From assembly GCA_014729315.1 (NCBI GenBank), contig WJKD01000123.1, positions 1 through 14,869 on the forward strand: 14,869 nt of DNA, written 5' to 3'. The notes beneath the pieces were generated by a model. That model did not search any database, was not told where the DNA came from, and was given only the letters and a program-made list of their open reading frames with translations. A program made the translations under genes and the position numbers. The DNA is from Promethearchaeota archaeon (GTDB lineage: Archaea > Asgardarchaeota > Lokiarchaeia > Sigynarchaeales > SOKP01). The first letter of the stretch is position 1. Every line of letters begins with the position of its first letter. Shown piece after piece: positions 8,336 to 14,731 of this stretch.

Positions 8336-9433
8336 TCATTCTGATTTTATCTTAGGAGGTGGGACAAAAACAGTCCTCAAACCCGTTCTTTTTAAACTTA
8401 AGGCAGCTTCAGGACAATGATACGCACAAAGACCACAACCTATACATTTTTTCAAGTCAATCGATGCAATTGATTCATTTAATTCTATTGCCTCCATAGG
8501 ACAAATGTTGACGCAAGTTCCACATCCTAAACATAAATCCCTGTTTAATTTTACAATATACGATGTTAAAGTCGATGTGGGAGAAGTACCGGTATAATAA
8601 TTTTGAAAATTACCGCAACAACATTTGCAACAATTACAGAGTCCTACTTCTTCTAATTCGGGGTTCGAATGATTATGTATGGCTTTATGGACTAATCCCG
8701 TTTCTTCAGCTTCTTGAAGTATTTTTAAAGCTTCTTGTTTCGTTATTTTTTCTGAAAATCCATGTTCAATACAAAATTGAGCAGTTCTTCCAAAGGAGAG
8801 GCAATTCCTTCTCGGAGCATTTAATTTACACGGCTCGTTCAATAAATCTTTCAAATGTCTGCAATAACAATGAGAAACTCCTATTATATCGTATTTTTCA
8901 ATGATTTTCTTAACATCTTCAAAAGGAAACACTTTTTCGCTAAATAATTCAATTTCTTCGTCAACAGGAACTACCCTATCGAAGGGAGGTGCATTTTTAA
9001 AGGCAGCCACTACTTGATTGTAATTTCTTTGCGTTCCCTTATGTAAATCTTTAAAAAAACTCTCCCAAATTTTTGCAATTTGTTTCTGTTTCTTCCCTTT
9101 TTCTCCTCGCATTAAGGTAAATTCTAACATCCCAGGTAAGAATCCAACAAGACGATATATCATAATTCCGGTTCTTCTGCTAGGAATACCAGTTATCATT
9201 CCAATGTGCATTAATGTATTAAGCATTTCAGTTAAGTTCTTATCGTCTAAACCAGATTTATGTTTTATTTGTTCGTAAGTATAAGAGGGTTTTCTAAACT
9301 TTAAAAGAAAATTTAATTGTTCTTCGTTAATTAATAATTTAAGCAAATTTATAATCGGTTTATTAACTGGGATGGGTAATTCTCCCGCTTTAATAATCTT
9401 TCTGGCAAGTTTATATATTTGTTTTTCTTCCAT
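8336..9433 (-). CDS. Winged-helix/Cys-rich protein with two [4Fe-4S] clusters (paralogue B)
   Basis: This 365-residue protein is a tandem paralogue of the downstream gene with the same domain order. The winged-helix-like region spans about 45-108, with YEQIKHKSGLDDKNLTEML then MIYRLVGFLPGMLEF. The central Cys domain has C189, C191, C202 and C211, then the cluster CNCCKCCCG (C266, C268, C269, C271-C273). The C-terminal ferredoxin domain has C301/C304/C307/C311 and C330/C333/C336/C340, and both motifs end in the canonical CP. Homology to paralogue A is clear in the central and ferredoxin parts (for example EPCK, ALKILQEAEETGLVHK) and weak in the N-terminal 100 residues. No Shine-Dalgarno site precedes the ATG; a TATA-like TTTTTTAATT on the minus strand lies about 40 bases upstream. 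Function unknown. Two-electron-to-one-electron relay or redox-responsive regulation are both possible. Confidence 0.75.
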   Translation of the reverse strand: MEEKQIYKLARKIIKAGELPIPVNKPIINLLKLLINEEQLNFLLKFRKPSYTYEQIKHKSGLDDKNLTEMLNTLMHIGMITGIPSRRTGIMIYRLVGFLPGMLEFTLMRGEKGKKQKQIAKIWESFFKDLHKGTQRNYNQVVAAFKNAPPFDRVVPVDEEIELFSEKVFPFEDVKKIIEKYDIIGVSHCYCRHLKDLLNEPCKLNAPRRNCLSFGRTAQFCIEHGFSEKITKQEALKILQEAEETGLVHKAIHNHSNPELEEVGLCNCCKCCCGNFQNYYTGTSPTSTLTSYIVKLNRDLCLGCGTCVNICPMEAIELNESIASIDLKKCIGCGLCAYHCPEAALSLKRTGLRTVFVPPPKIKSE

Positions 9434-9478
9434 AAGCTTAAAAAGGCATTTTATTTGCTAACTGTAATTAAAAAATGT

Positions 9479-9486
9479 AAAAAAAA
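9479..9486 (-). terminator. Eight-T terminator after the dienoyl-CoA-isomerase-like gene
   Basis: On the minus strand eight consecutive Ts lie 16 bases past the stop at 9503. A second T-run at 9470-9475 may double as the promoter TATA region of the next gene. This separates the crotonase transcript from the iron-sulfur paralogues. Confidence 0.4.
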
Positions 9487-9502
9487 GGGTGGTGTATAGA
9501 TC

Positions 9503-10327
9503 TTATTTCCATCTCCATTTGGGCTTCTTTTTCTGCATTCGAGCAAGGGCTCCCGCCATTGCGTCTTTAGTTTGAAGTAATTGAGAGCTAACAAGTGTTT
9601 CCAATTCTAAGCCCAGCGCAATATCTTTACCGTAGCAGTCATCTATTAATTTTTTGGCAAGACCTACTGCTAAAGGACCACTGTCGATCAATTCGTCGGC
9701 ATAAAAATTAATCATATCGTCAACTTCTTGAATTGTCTTACCAGCTCTATTTACTACTCCCAACCGATAAGCTTCCTTTCCGTCGAACCTTCTCCCCGTT
9801 AAGATAATATCTTTAGTATTTTGTATACCTACAAGTCTAACCAATCGAATTGTACCTCCGACATCCGGGTTCATACCTATTTTTGTTTCAAGCATGCTAA
9901 ACAACGCGGACTCCGTACAAAATCGAAAATCGCATGCAAGCGCTAACTCAAAAGCCATTCCGAAACATACTCCATTTATACGAGCTATTACTGGCTTTTC
10001 CATTTTTTCGATCTTGGTAAAAATGGGATGTATCCATGTGTTAGCAAAATATCGAAAATTGCGAGGAATCTTTAAATCTGGTATAACCCCCTCGGGAGCA
10101 GCGGCTTGCCCTGTTAAAAAGCTCAGATCAATTCCAGAACTGAATATATCGTCTCCACCCGTGATTACAACAACTCGCGCTTTTGTTCTTTCAACTTTAT
10201 CTAACGCTTCTTGAAGACCCACCATTAAATTATAGCCCATAGCATTTCTTTTCTCTGGACGATTTAATTTTATAGTAGTAATTGTCTTCTCTTCGTTTTC
10301 CTCAATTAAAATCTGATTTTCACTCAT
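9503..10327 (-). CDS. Crotonase-fold protein with dienoyl-CoA-isomerase-like active site
   Basis: This is an enoyl-CoA hydratase/isomerase superfamily protein, 274 residues from the ATG at 10327. The frame extends to a TTG at 10342 (279 residues). I prefer the ATG because the residues MSENQILIEE begin the usual first strand and TGGA lies just upstream. The oxyanion hole is formed by FSSGIDL (62-68) and the CFGMA segment (121-125), where a methionine replaces the second glycine of the usual GGG. Both hydratase glutamates are present (E127 and E147). D155 lies eight residues after E147, in IGMNPDVGG. An acidic triad with this spacing occurs in delta3,5-delta2,4-dienoyl-CoA isomerase (rat ECH1 Asp176/Glu196/Asp204). 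This makes either a dienoyl-CoA isomerase or a normal hydratase possible. Divergent transcription from a dienoyl-CoA-reductase-like gene favours the former. The C-terminus carries the usual basic KKKPKW tail. Confidence 0.85.
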   Translation of the reverse strand: MSENQILIEENEEKTITTIKLNRPEKRNAMGYNLMVGLQEALDKVERTKARVVVITGGDDIFSSGIDLSFLTGQAAAPEGVIPDLKIPRNFRYFANTWIHPIFTKIEKMEKPVIARINGVCFGMAFELALACDFRFCTESALFSMLETKIGMNPDVGGTIRLVRLVGIQNTKDIILTGRRFDGKEAYRLGVVNRAGKTIQEVDDMINFYADELIDSGPLAVGLAKKLIDDCYGKDIALGLELETLVSSQLLQTKDAMAGALARMQKKKPKWRWK

Positions 10328-10561
10328 GATTTTTCCACACAAAATTACTTTAATCTAATTAATATTAAATGAGAGTAAAAAAAAAGATTTCATTTTCTCG
10401 AAATTTATGTGGGAAATGGATCTCATTCATTAAAAAAAAATAGGTAAATTTTCTATTTTTTAAATAGAGAAAAGTCAAAACTTTTATTTTTATCCGTTTA
10501 AATTTAAATTAATTTAATAATGTAATTTAGATCAAATCAAACAGAGTAGAGGAAAAATAAT
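10328..10561. promoter_or_regulatory. Divergent promoter region between the crotonase and dienoyl-CoA reductase genes
   Basis: This 234-base AT-rich gap serves both flanking genes. For the minus-strand gene, ATTTAATATTAAT (minus sense, within 10352-10369) is a likely TATA region about 30-40 bases before its ATG. For the plus-strand gene, TTTAAATTTAAATTAATTTAATAA (10497-10520) is the TATA-like tract, followed by the Shine-Dalgarno GAGG at 10549-10552. Between them lies a perfect 7-bp inverted repeat with a three-base loop, TCTATTT (10452-10458) and AAATAGA (10462-10468), which could be an operator. I see no ORF or RNA gene. The element calls are inference. Confidence 0.4.
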
Positions 10562-12574
10562 TTGAAATTCTTCAAACTTTTTACACCCTTCAAAATCAAG
10601 GATATGGAAATATCTAACCGCATAGTAATGCCAGCAATGCATTTAAACTTGGCTAAAAATGGATTTATTTCCAAAAAGCTTATTGATTTTTATGTGGAAA
10701 GGGCGAAAGGTGGTGCTGGATTATTAATTATTGGAGGTTGTTATGTTGATATCTATGCCAAAGGATTACCTTCAATGATCGCAGTAGATGACGATAAGTT
10801 TATTCCCAAGTTAACTAAATTAACGGAAGCAGTGCATGAGGCTCGCGACGATGTGAAAGTGTGTTGTCAATTATATCACGGCGGAGCATATGCTTTTCCA
10901 CAAATAATAGGGAGAACTCCTATCGCACCCTCGGCAGTATATAGCAAATTTAGTAAAACCACACCAAGAGAAATGACAATGGAAGATATTGAGAGAGAAC
11001 AACAAGCTTTTGCTGACGCAACCGTTAGGGCTCAGAAATCAGGCTTCGATGCTGTTGAAATTTGTGCCAACGCAGGTTACCTCATGGACCAATTTATCTC
11101 ACCTAAAACAAACAAACGAACAGATAAATATGGCGGAAGCTTAGAAAATCGTTTAAGATTTCCAATCGAAACGATTGAATTAATTCGATCAAAAGCTGAA
11201 GGATTCCCGATTGGTTATAGAATTTCGGGAGACGATTTCGTGCCTGGAAGCAATACCTATAAAGAGAAAGCGGTTGTTGCTGAAGAATTAGGCCAATATT
11301 TGGATTATTTCAATGTTACTGGAGGATGGCACGAAACCAAGACACCTCAATTAACTATGGATGTACCAGAAGGTTGTTATACCTATCTTGCTGATAACAT
11401 TAAAAGGAGAGTATCTATTCCCATTTTTTCGTCAAATAGAATAAATAATCCAACATTAGCTGAACAGGTATTACAAGCTGGAAAAGCTGACGCAATTTGT
11501 ATTGGAAGAGGATTAATTGCTGACCCATTTCTACCCGAAAAAGCTAAAAGAGGAGAGCTTCGAGACATAATGAATTGTATTGGATGTAATCAAGGGTGTT
11601 TTGATAATGTGTTTCGAATGATGCCCGTGACGTGTCTGAGAAATGCAAGAGCGGGGAACGAGGCAAGAACTAAACTGAAACCTATTAAAGAAAAGAAAAA
11701 GGTAATGGTCGTAGGTTCTGGACCTGGTGGCTTGGAGGCTGCTCGCGTCGCTGCTATAAGAGGACATGAAGTCCATATATTCGAAAAGGACGATAAGATT
11801 GGAGGTTTACTAAATTTAATCTGGATTCCGCCTGGAAGGAACGAATTTAAAAGGATGATTGACGATTATAATTACTGGATTCAGAAATACGGAATCCAAG
11901 TTCATCTTCAAGAAGAAGTGACGATAGATACTGTTAAGGCATTTAATCCAGATGTGGTCTTCGTTTGCACAGGTTCAAAACCAGTTAAAGCACCCATTCC
12001 AGGTATTAATAACGACAATGTTTACTGGGCAAACCTTATTTTTAGCGGAGACGCTCCAGTCGGGAGAAAAAACATCGTTATAGGTGGTGGAGCTACTGGT
12101 ATCGAATGCGCTTTATATCTTGCGAAATTTGGTACATTGACACCCGAGAAATTTGATTTTCTAACACTTTACGATGCTCTAGAACCAGAAGTAGCGCTTA
12201 AAATGATGCACGAGGGAAGAAACGAGGTTCATGTTTTGGAGAAATTACCAAAACTAGGCGCGAACCTTGGAAAGACAACGAAATGGGTACTTTTAGATAA
12301 AAGCGAAGAATTCGGGGTAAAATTCCACACAAGCATAAGCGTAACAGAAATCGGGGATAATTATGTAAACTATACCGATGCAGAGGGTCGTGATCAGGCG
12401 ATTAACGATGTCGATTATGTATATTACGCTACGGGAGTAGAACCAGACGACGAATTATTTGACAAGGTTAAAGCATTAGAAAACATCAAAAGCACCAAAG
12501 TTGGAGACGCAAGAAAGCCAGAAACCGTGATGGAAGCCGTAGCACGAGGCTATAAGGTTGGAAACAAAATATAA
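10562..12574 (+). CDS. 2,4-dienoyl-CoA reductase-like NADH:flavin oxidoreductase (FadH / Old Yellow Enzyme family)
   Basis: This 670-residue flavin and iron-sulfur enzyme has the domain order of E. coli FadH: TIM barrel with FMN, [4Fe-4S] cluster, FAD domain and NAD(P) domain. The barrel starts LFTPFKIKDMEISNRIVM. The FadH catalytic pair is conserved: Y173 in NAGYLMDQF (FadH Tyr166) and H257 in TGGWHETKTP (FadH His252). Cluster ligands C339, C342, C346 and C358 have exactly the 3-4-12 spacing of FadH. FAD binds at GSGPGG (385-390) and NAD(P) at GGGATG (508-513). Between the second glycine motif and residue 555 is an extra segment of about 30 residues, as in some bile-acid and enoate reductase relatives. 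The start is TTG, chosen because GAGG lies nine bases upstream, a TAG closes the frame at 10547-10549, and the next ATG would remove the conserved first strand. Likely reaction: NAD(P)H reduction of 2,4-dienoyl-CoA; related enoate or aldehyde reductases cannot be excluded. Confidence 0.88.
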   Translation: MKFFKLFTPFKIKDMEISNRIVMPAMHLNLAKNGFISKKLIDFYVERAKGGAGLLIIGGCYVDIYAKGLPSMIAVDDDKFIPKLTKLTEAVHEARDDVKVCCQLYHGGAYAFPQIIGRTPIAPSAVYSKFSKTTPREMTMEDIEREQQAFADATVRAQKSGFDAVEICANAGYLMDQFISPKTNKRTDKYGGSLENRLRFPIETIELIRSKAEGFPIGYRISGDDFVPGSNTYKEKAVVAEELGQYLDYFNVTGGWHETKTPQLTMDVPEGCYTYLADNIKRRVSIPIFSSNRINNPTLAEQVLQAGKADAICIGRGLIADPFLPEKAKRGELRDIMNCIGCNQGCFDNVFRMMPVTCLRNARAGNEARTKLKPIKEKKKVMVVGSGPGGLEAARVAAIRGHEVHIFEKDDKIGGLLNLIWIPPGRNEFKRMIDDYNYWIQKYGIQVHLQEEVTIDTVKAFNPDVVFVCTGSKPVKAPIPGINNDNVYWANLIFSGDAPVGRKNIVIGGGATGIECALYLAKFGTLTPEKFDFLTLYDALEPEVALKMMHEGRNEVHVLEKLPKLGANLGKTTKWVLLDKSEEFGVKFHTSISVTEIGDNYVNYTDAEGRDQAINDVDYVYYATGVEPDDELFDKVKALENIKSTKVGDARKPETVMEAVARGYKVGNKI

Positions 12575-12581
12575 TTTATTC

Positions 12582-12598
12582 TTTTTTTTCACTTTTTT
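12582..12598 (+). terminator. T-tract terminator after the dienoyl-CoA reductase gene
   Basis: Eight Ts (12582-12589) and six Ts (12593-12598) follow the stop codon within 25 bases. This is a typical archaeal oligo-T terminator facing the convergent DUF35 gene. Confidence 0.5.
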
Positions 12599-12697
12599 AT
12601 TGCATTAATAATTTTATAGCCTTACTCTATTATTCATTCTCATAGTTCAAAATAAAATTCAATCTCAATAACTTGTATAATAAGGATTTTACAAAAT

Positions 12698-12707
12698 AAA
12701 AAAAAAA
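12698..12707 (-). terminator. Ten-T terminator at the end of the thiolase-DUF35 operon
   Basis: On the minus strand ten consecutive Ts begin immediately after the TAA of the last DUF35 gene (12708-12710). This marks the probable end of the operon. Confidence 0.5.
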
Positions 12708-13151
12708 TTATAATAGTTTGAAAAATTTAATGTCTAATATTCTCTTTCTTGGTTTTGGCTTGAATACAGCCTCAACCCGCTGACCTACTTCAATTTTACT
12801 AGGATCTCCTTCGTTAATTAAATGAATGAAATCTGTATCTGCACCATCGAGTCTTATTATGCCGTATGCAAAAGGAGGATCTAATGGCATGACTTCTGTG
12901 TTGTGAGTGATAACCGTAAATCCTTTAATCGTACCTTGATTTCCGACTTCGACCCATTCTTCCATTTTTTCAAAGCATTCAAAACAAACCATCTTTGGAG
13001 GAACAAATACTTTATTACATTTTGGACATTTAACTCCCATAATTTTGTTTTCCTTACCGATGTCTGTCATAAATTTTTCTACGTACGCTCCCGCTGTGTG
13101 TTTATAGGGAACCTTAATCCTACCTTTAAATACTTTCTTATCTTCGCTCAT
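12708..13151 (-). CDS. DUF35 zinc-ribbon/OB-fold acyl-CoA-associated protein (second copy)
   Basis: This 147-residue small partner protein of thiolase-like enzymes is probably cytosolic. An N-terminal helical segment (to about residue 38, ending KIMG) precedes a rubredoxin-like zinc ribbon with C42, C45, C56 and C59 (CPKC ... CFEC). An OB-fold follows, including GTIKGFTVI, FAYGIIRLDGAD and the closing VGQRVEAVFKP. In characterised homologues (ChsH2, BbsA) the OB-fold contacts the acyl-CoA and binds the thiolase-like subunit. The start is certain: AAAGGAGGT lies six bases upstream and overlaps the stop of the preceding DUF35 gene (13-base gap), so the genes are translationally coupled. It is similar to the upstream copy but shorter at the C-terminus. 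A ten-T run ends the operon. Confidence 0.88.
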   Translation of the reverse strand: MSEDKKVFKGRIKVPYKHTAGAYVEKFMTDIGKENKIMGVKCPKCNKVFVPPKMVCFECFEKMEEWVEVGNQGTIKGFTVITHNTEVMPLDPPFAYGIIRLDGADTDFIHLINEGDPSKIEVGQRVEAVFKPKPRKRILDIKFFKLL

Positions 13152-13157
13152 TTTTAT

Positions 13158-13166
13158 ACCTCCTTT
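13158..13166 (-). promoter_or_regulatory. Shine-Dalgarno site AAAGGAGGT for the second DUF35 gene
   Basis: This strong ribosome-binding site lies six bases before the ATG at 13151 and overlaps the TAA of the upstream gene (13165-13167). It fixes the start and indicates translational coupling. Confidence 0.75.
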
Positions 13167-13677
13167 ATTCTTCTCCTTTGTTTAATAATGTTACAAATGG
13201 AATATCGTAGATATCTCCTTGTAATTCTGGTCTATAACTCTGGTGATCCTCTGGTAATTCGTCGCAAAATACAGCTTTAACGCGCTGGCCAATTTCGAAT
13301 TTTTTGTAGTCAGTTTCGTCGCAGAAATGCATTAAGTAAGTGTCAGCGCCGTCTAGTTGGCAGATTAAATATCCATAGGGAAATGGTCTCATCGCACCTG
13401 TGTTGGGGTCAACAAAAGGATAGCCTACTACGGTGAATCCCTTGAGTGTTCCTTTTCTAGAGAGCTCAACCATATCGTCTACCGTCATCTCTACAAAGCA
13501 ATCGGCACAAACTCCACGTGGAGGCATGTGCACTTTACCGCATTCTGGACATTTCGAGCCCATTATTTTCCGTTTTTTAAGTTCTTCGAAATATTTCACT
13601 GCTAGCTTACCAATTGCCCATTTATAAGGTAAATCTGTTTTCCATCTAATTTGAAATTCTCTTTCTTTCTTTCCCAT
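13165..13677 (-). CDS. DUF35 zinc-ribbon/OB-fold acyl-CoA-associated protein (first copy)
   Basis: This 170-residue homologue of the downstream DUF35 protein has the same layout. A basic N-terminal helix (KYFEELKKRKIMG) precedes a zinc ribbon with C43, C46, C57 and C60 (CPECGKVHMPPRGVCADC). The OB-fold includes GTLKGFTVVGYP, FPYGYLICQLDGAD and IGQRVKAVF. A C-terminal extension of about 20 residues after the OB core (ELQGDIYDIPFVTLL) is longer than in the other copy. It starts seven bases after the thiolase stop, and its ribosome-binding site GAGGTGATC spans that stop codon. It should therefore be translated coupled to the thiolase and probably forms a complex with it, as ChsH2 does with Ltp2 and BbsA with BbsB. 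Two DUF35 genes next to one thiolase gene is unusual. The second may serve a different thiolase or both may form a heteromer. Confidence 0.88.
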   Translation of the reverse strand: MGKKEREFQIRWKTDLPYKWAIGKLAVKYFEELKKRKIMGSKCPECGKVHMPPRGVCADCFVEMTVDDMVELSRKGTLKGFTVVGYPFVDPNTGAMRPFPYGYLICQLDGADTYLMHFCDETDYKKFEIGQRVKAVFCDELPEDHQSYRPELQGDIYDIPFVTLLNKGEE

Positions 13678-13682
13678 TTTAT

Positions 13683-13691
13683 GATCACCTC
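13683..13691 (-). promoter_or_regulatory. Shine-Dalgarno site GAGGTGATC for the first DUF35 gene
   Basis: This is a perfect nine-base complement to the usual 16S 3' end (GATCACCTC). It overlaps the thiolase TGA at 13685-13687 and lies five bases before the ATG at 13677. It shows that this organism uses strong SD sites inside operons. Confidence 0.75.
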
Positions 13692-14701
13692 AAAGGTTTT
13701 GGGTCCTTGCCCAATACACATAATTCTGTCCATAAACTACCACCAAATCCCATACCGAGCGCAACATCTACATCGGGGATTTGTCTTTTTCCACCTCTAT
13801 CCATGACTTGTATAGCAGCTTCAGCGAATCTTACTAAAGCCGTTGCTCCTATCGGGTTAGTACTCAAAACTCCTCCTGAGGGATTAATTGGCATCTCACC
13901 ACTCATATAGCTAATTCCCTCGTCAAGTAATGTTCTACCTTTACCGAAATCACAGAAACCTAACGCCTCAGACCAAGCTAATTCAGTCCAAGAAGTAGGT
14001 TCGTAAATCTCAGCCACATCCAAATCTTTTATTGGATCTTCAATCCCCACCTTTTTGTATAGCTTTTTAGAAGCGATTGTGGCCGTAGGCAAATCATACA
14101 TCAATTCATCGCATCCGAACGTATAGTAATGAGCGGTTGACACGCCTTTAAACCAAGCGGGGTTATCAGTAATCTTATAGGCTTCCTTTTCGTTGGCATA
14201 AATTACGGCGCACGCACCTTCACTTTGTGGACAACAATCGTGCAATCTTAATGGATACGAAATCATTTGACTACTCATAACAAACTCTTGAGTAATGTTA
14301 GGCATCTGTAGGTGCGCATACGGGTTGTTAGCAGCGTTGCTACGATTCTTTACTGTAACTTTCGCAGCAGCCTCCATTGAAGGTTCAACTCCATATTTCG
14401 AGGCGTAAATATTAGCCATAAGCGCAAGTGGACCCAAAGCTCCTGCTAAAGATGGTCTTTCCCAAACTGGATCGAAAGCGGTGATTATTCCCGTTGTGGC
14501 TCCACCCTCGTTAAGTTTTTCCCATCCAACGACTAAAACTTTATCGTAGATTCCAGAGGCAACGTTATAATACCCCGAAATACCTAATGATGAACCAGTG
14601 GTACCGCCTGTAGCGATTTTCACTACGGGTTTTAAGAATCCAGGAGCAGCGTCAATACCGCACCACATTTCCGAGAAATTGATACCTTCAAAATGATCCA
14701 T
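13685..14701 (-). CDS. Thiolase-superfamily protein, C-terminal ~85% (separated from its N-terminus by an in-frame insert)
   Basis: This 338-residue ORF starts at ATG 14701, but it lacks the first ~50 residues of the thiolase fold. Those are encoded in the same frame just upstream (14729-14869). Landmarks are HFEGIN at the start, ASGIYDKVLVVGWEKL (48-63), the dimer/CoA loop region, NPSGG (273-277) and GMGFGG (316-321). The nucleophile region reads TGGTTGSS (31-38) with no cysteine. The usual active-site histidines are replaced by Y233 (EIYEPTS, normally HD-F) and N282 (STNPIGAT, normally GHP-GAT). These changes resemble Ltp2-type retro-aldolases of steroid side-chain degradation rather than condensing or cleaving thiolases, and the two DUF35 genes downstream fit that. 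There is no Shine-Dalgarno site before 14701, unlike the next two genes, and a TAA directly precedes the ATG. The ORF could be the expressed large part of a split protein, part of a recoded gene, or a pseudogene. Confidence 0.8.
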   Translation of the reverse strand: MDHFEGINFSEMWCGIDAAPGFLKPVVKIATGGTTGSSLGISGYYNVASGIYDKVLVVGWEKLNEGGATTGIITAFDPVWERPSLAGALGPLALMANIYASKYGVEPSMEAAAKVTVKNRSNAANNPYAHLQMPNITQEFVMSSQMISYPLRLHDCCPQSEGACAVIYANEKEAYKITDNPAWFKGVSTAHYYTFGCDELMYDLPTATIASKKLYKKVGIEDPIKDLDVAEIYEPTSWTELAWSEALGFCDFGKGRTLLDEGISYMSGEMPINPSGGVLSTNPIGATALVRFAEAAIQVMDRGGKRQIPDVDVALGMGFGGSLWTELCVLGKDPKPLR

Positions 14702-14706
14702 TTAGC

Positions 14707-14731
14707 ATTTAATATCGATACGATATTAAAT
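14707..14731. repeat. Perfect 11-bp inverted repeat inside the thiolase frame
   Basis: The arms ATTTAATATCG (14707-14717) and CGATATTAAAT (14721-14731) are exact reverse complements around the three-base loop ATA. The hairpin fills most of a ~30-bp block (14702-14731) that separates the two halves of the thiolase frame. The block's length is a multiple of three. It contains two TAA stops in the thiolase frame (minus strand, 14726-14728 and 14702-14704). The outer arm also resembles the genome's TATA-like elements and lies 20-30 bases before the ATG at 14701, so an internal promoter is possible. Confidence 0.85.

Noticed and set aside
8563..8904. 113-codon plus-strand open frame
   Set aside because: It lies wholly opposite the iron-sulfur paralogue at 8336-9433, whose protein has clear conserved motifs. 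The translated product is low-complexity and matches nothing I know.
9894..10214. 106-codon plus-strand open frame
   Set aside because: It is antisense to the crotonase gene, which has the full set of active-site residues. No ribosome-binding site or plausible domain was seen.
10328..10342. TTG start adding five residues to the minus-strand crotonase
   Set aside because: The ATG at 10327 directly precedes the conserved first segment, and the extra residues MCGKI have no support. A TTG start cannot be fully excluded.
12903..13280. 125-codon plus-strand open frame across the two DUF35 genes
   Set aside because: It spans the antisense of two well-supported genes and their SD sites, and has Phe/His/Asn-rich composition typical of a shadow frame.
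14702..14728. Stop-codon reassignment of TAA
   Set aside because: Several other genes in the window end in TAA at the expected protein length, so TAA works as a stop in this genome.
14702..14731. Archaeal bulge-helix-bulge intron in the thiolase gene
   Set aside because: The hairpin has a continuous 11-bp stem and I could not fold the flanking exon bases into the required three-base bulges with an outer helix. A splicing explanation therefore lacks its expected structure, though RNA data would be decisive.
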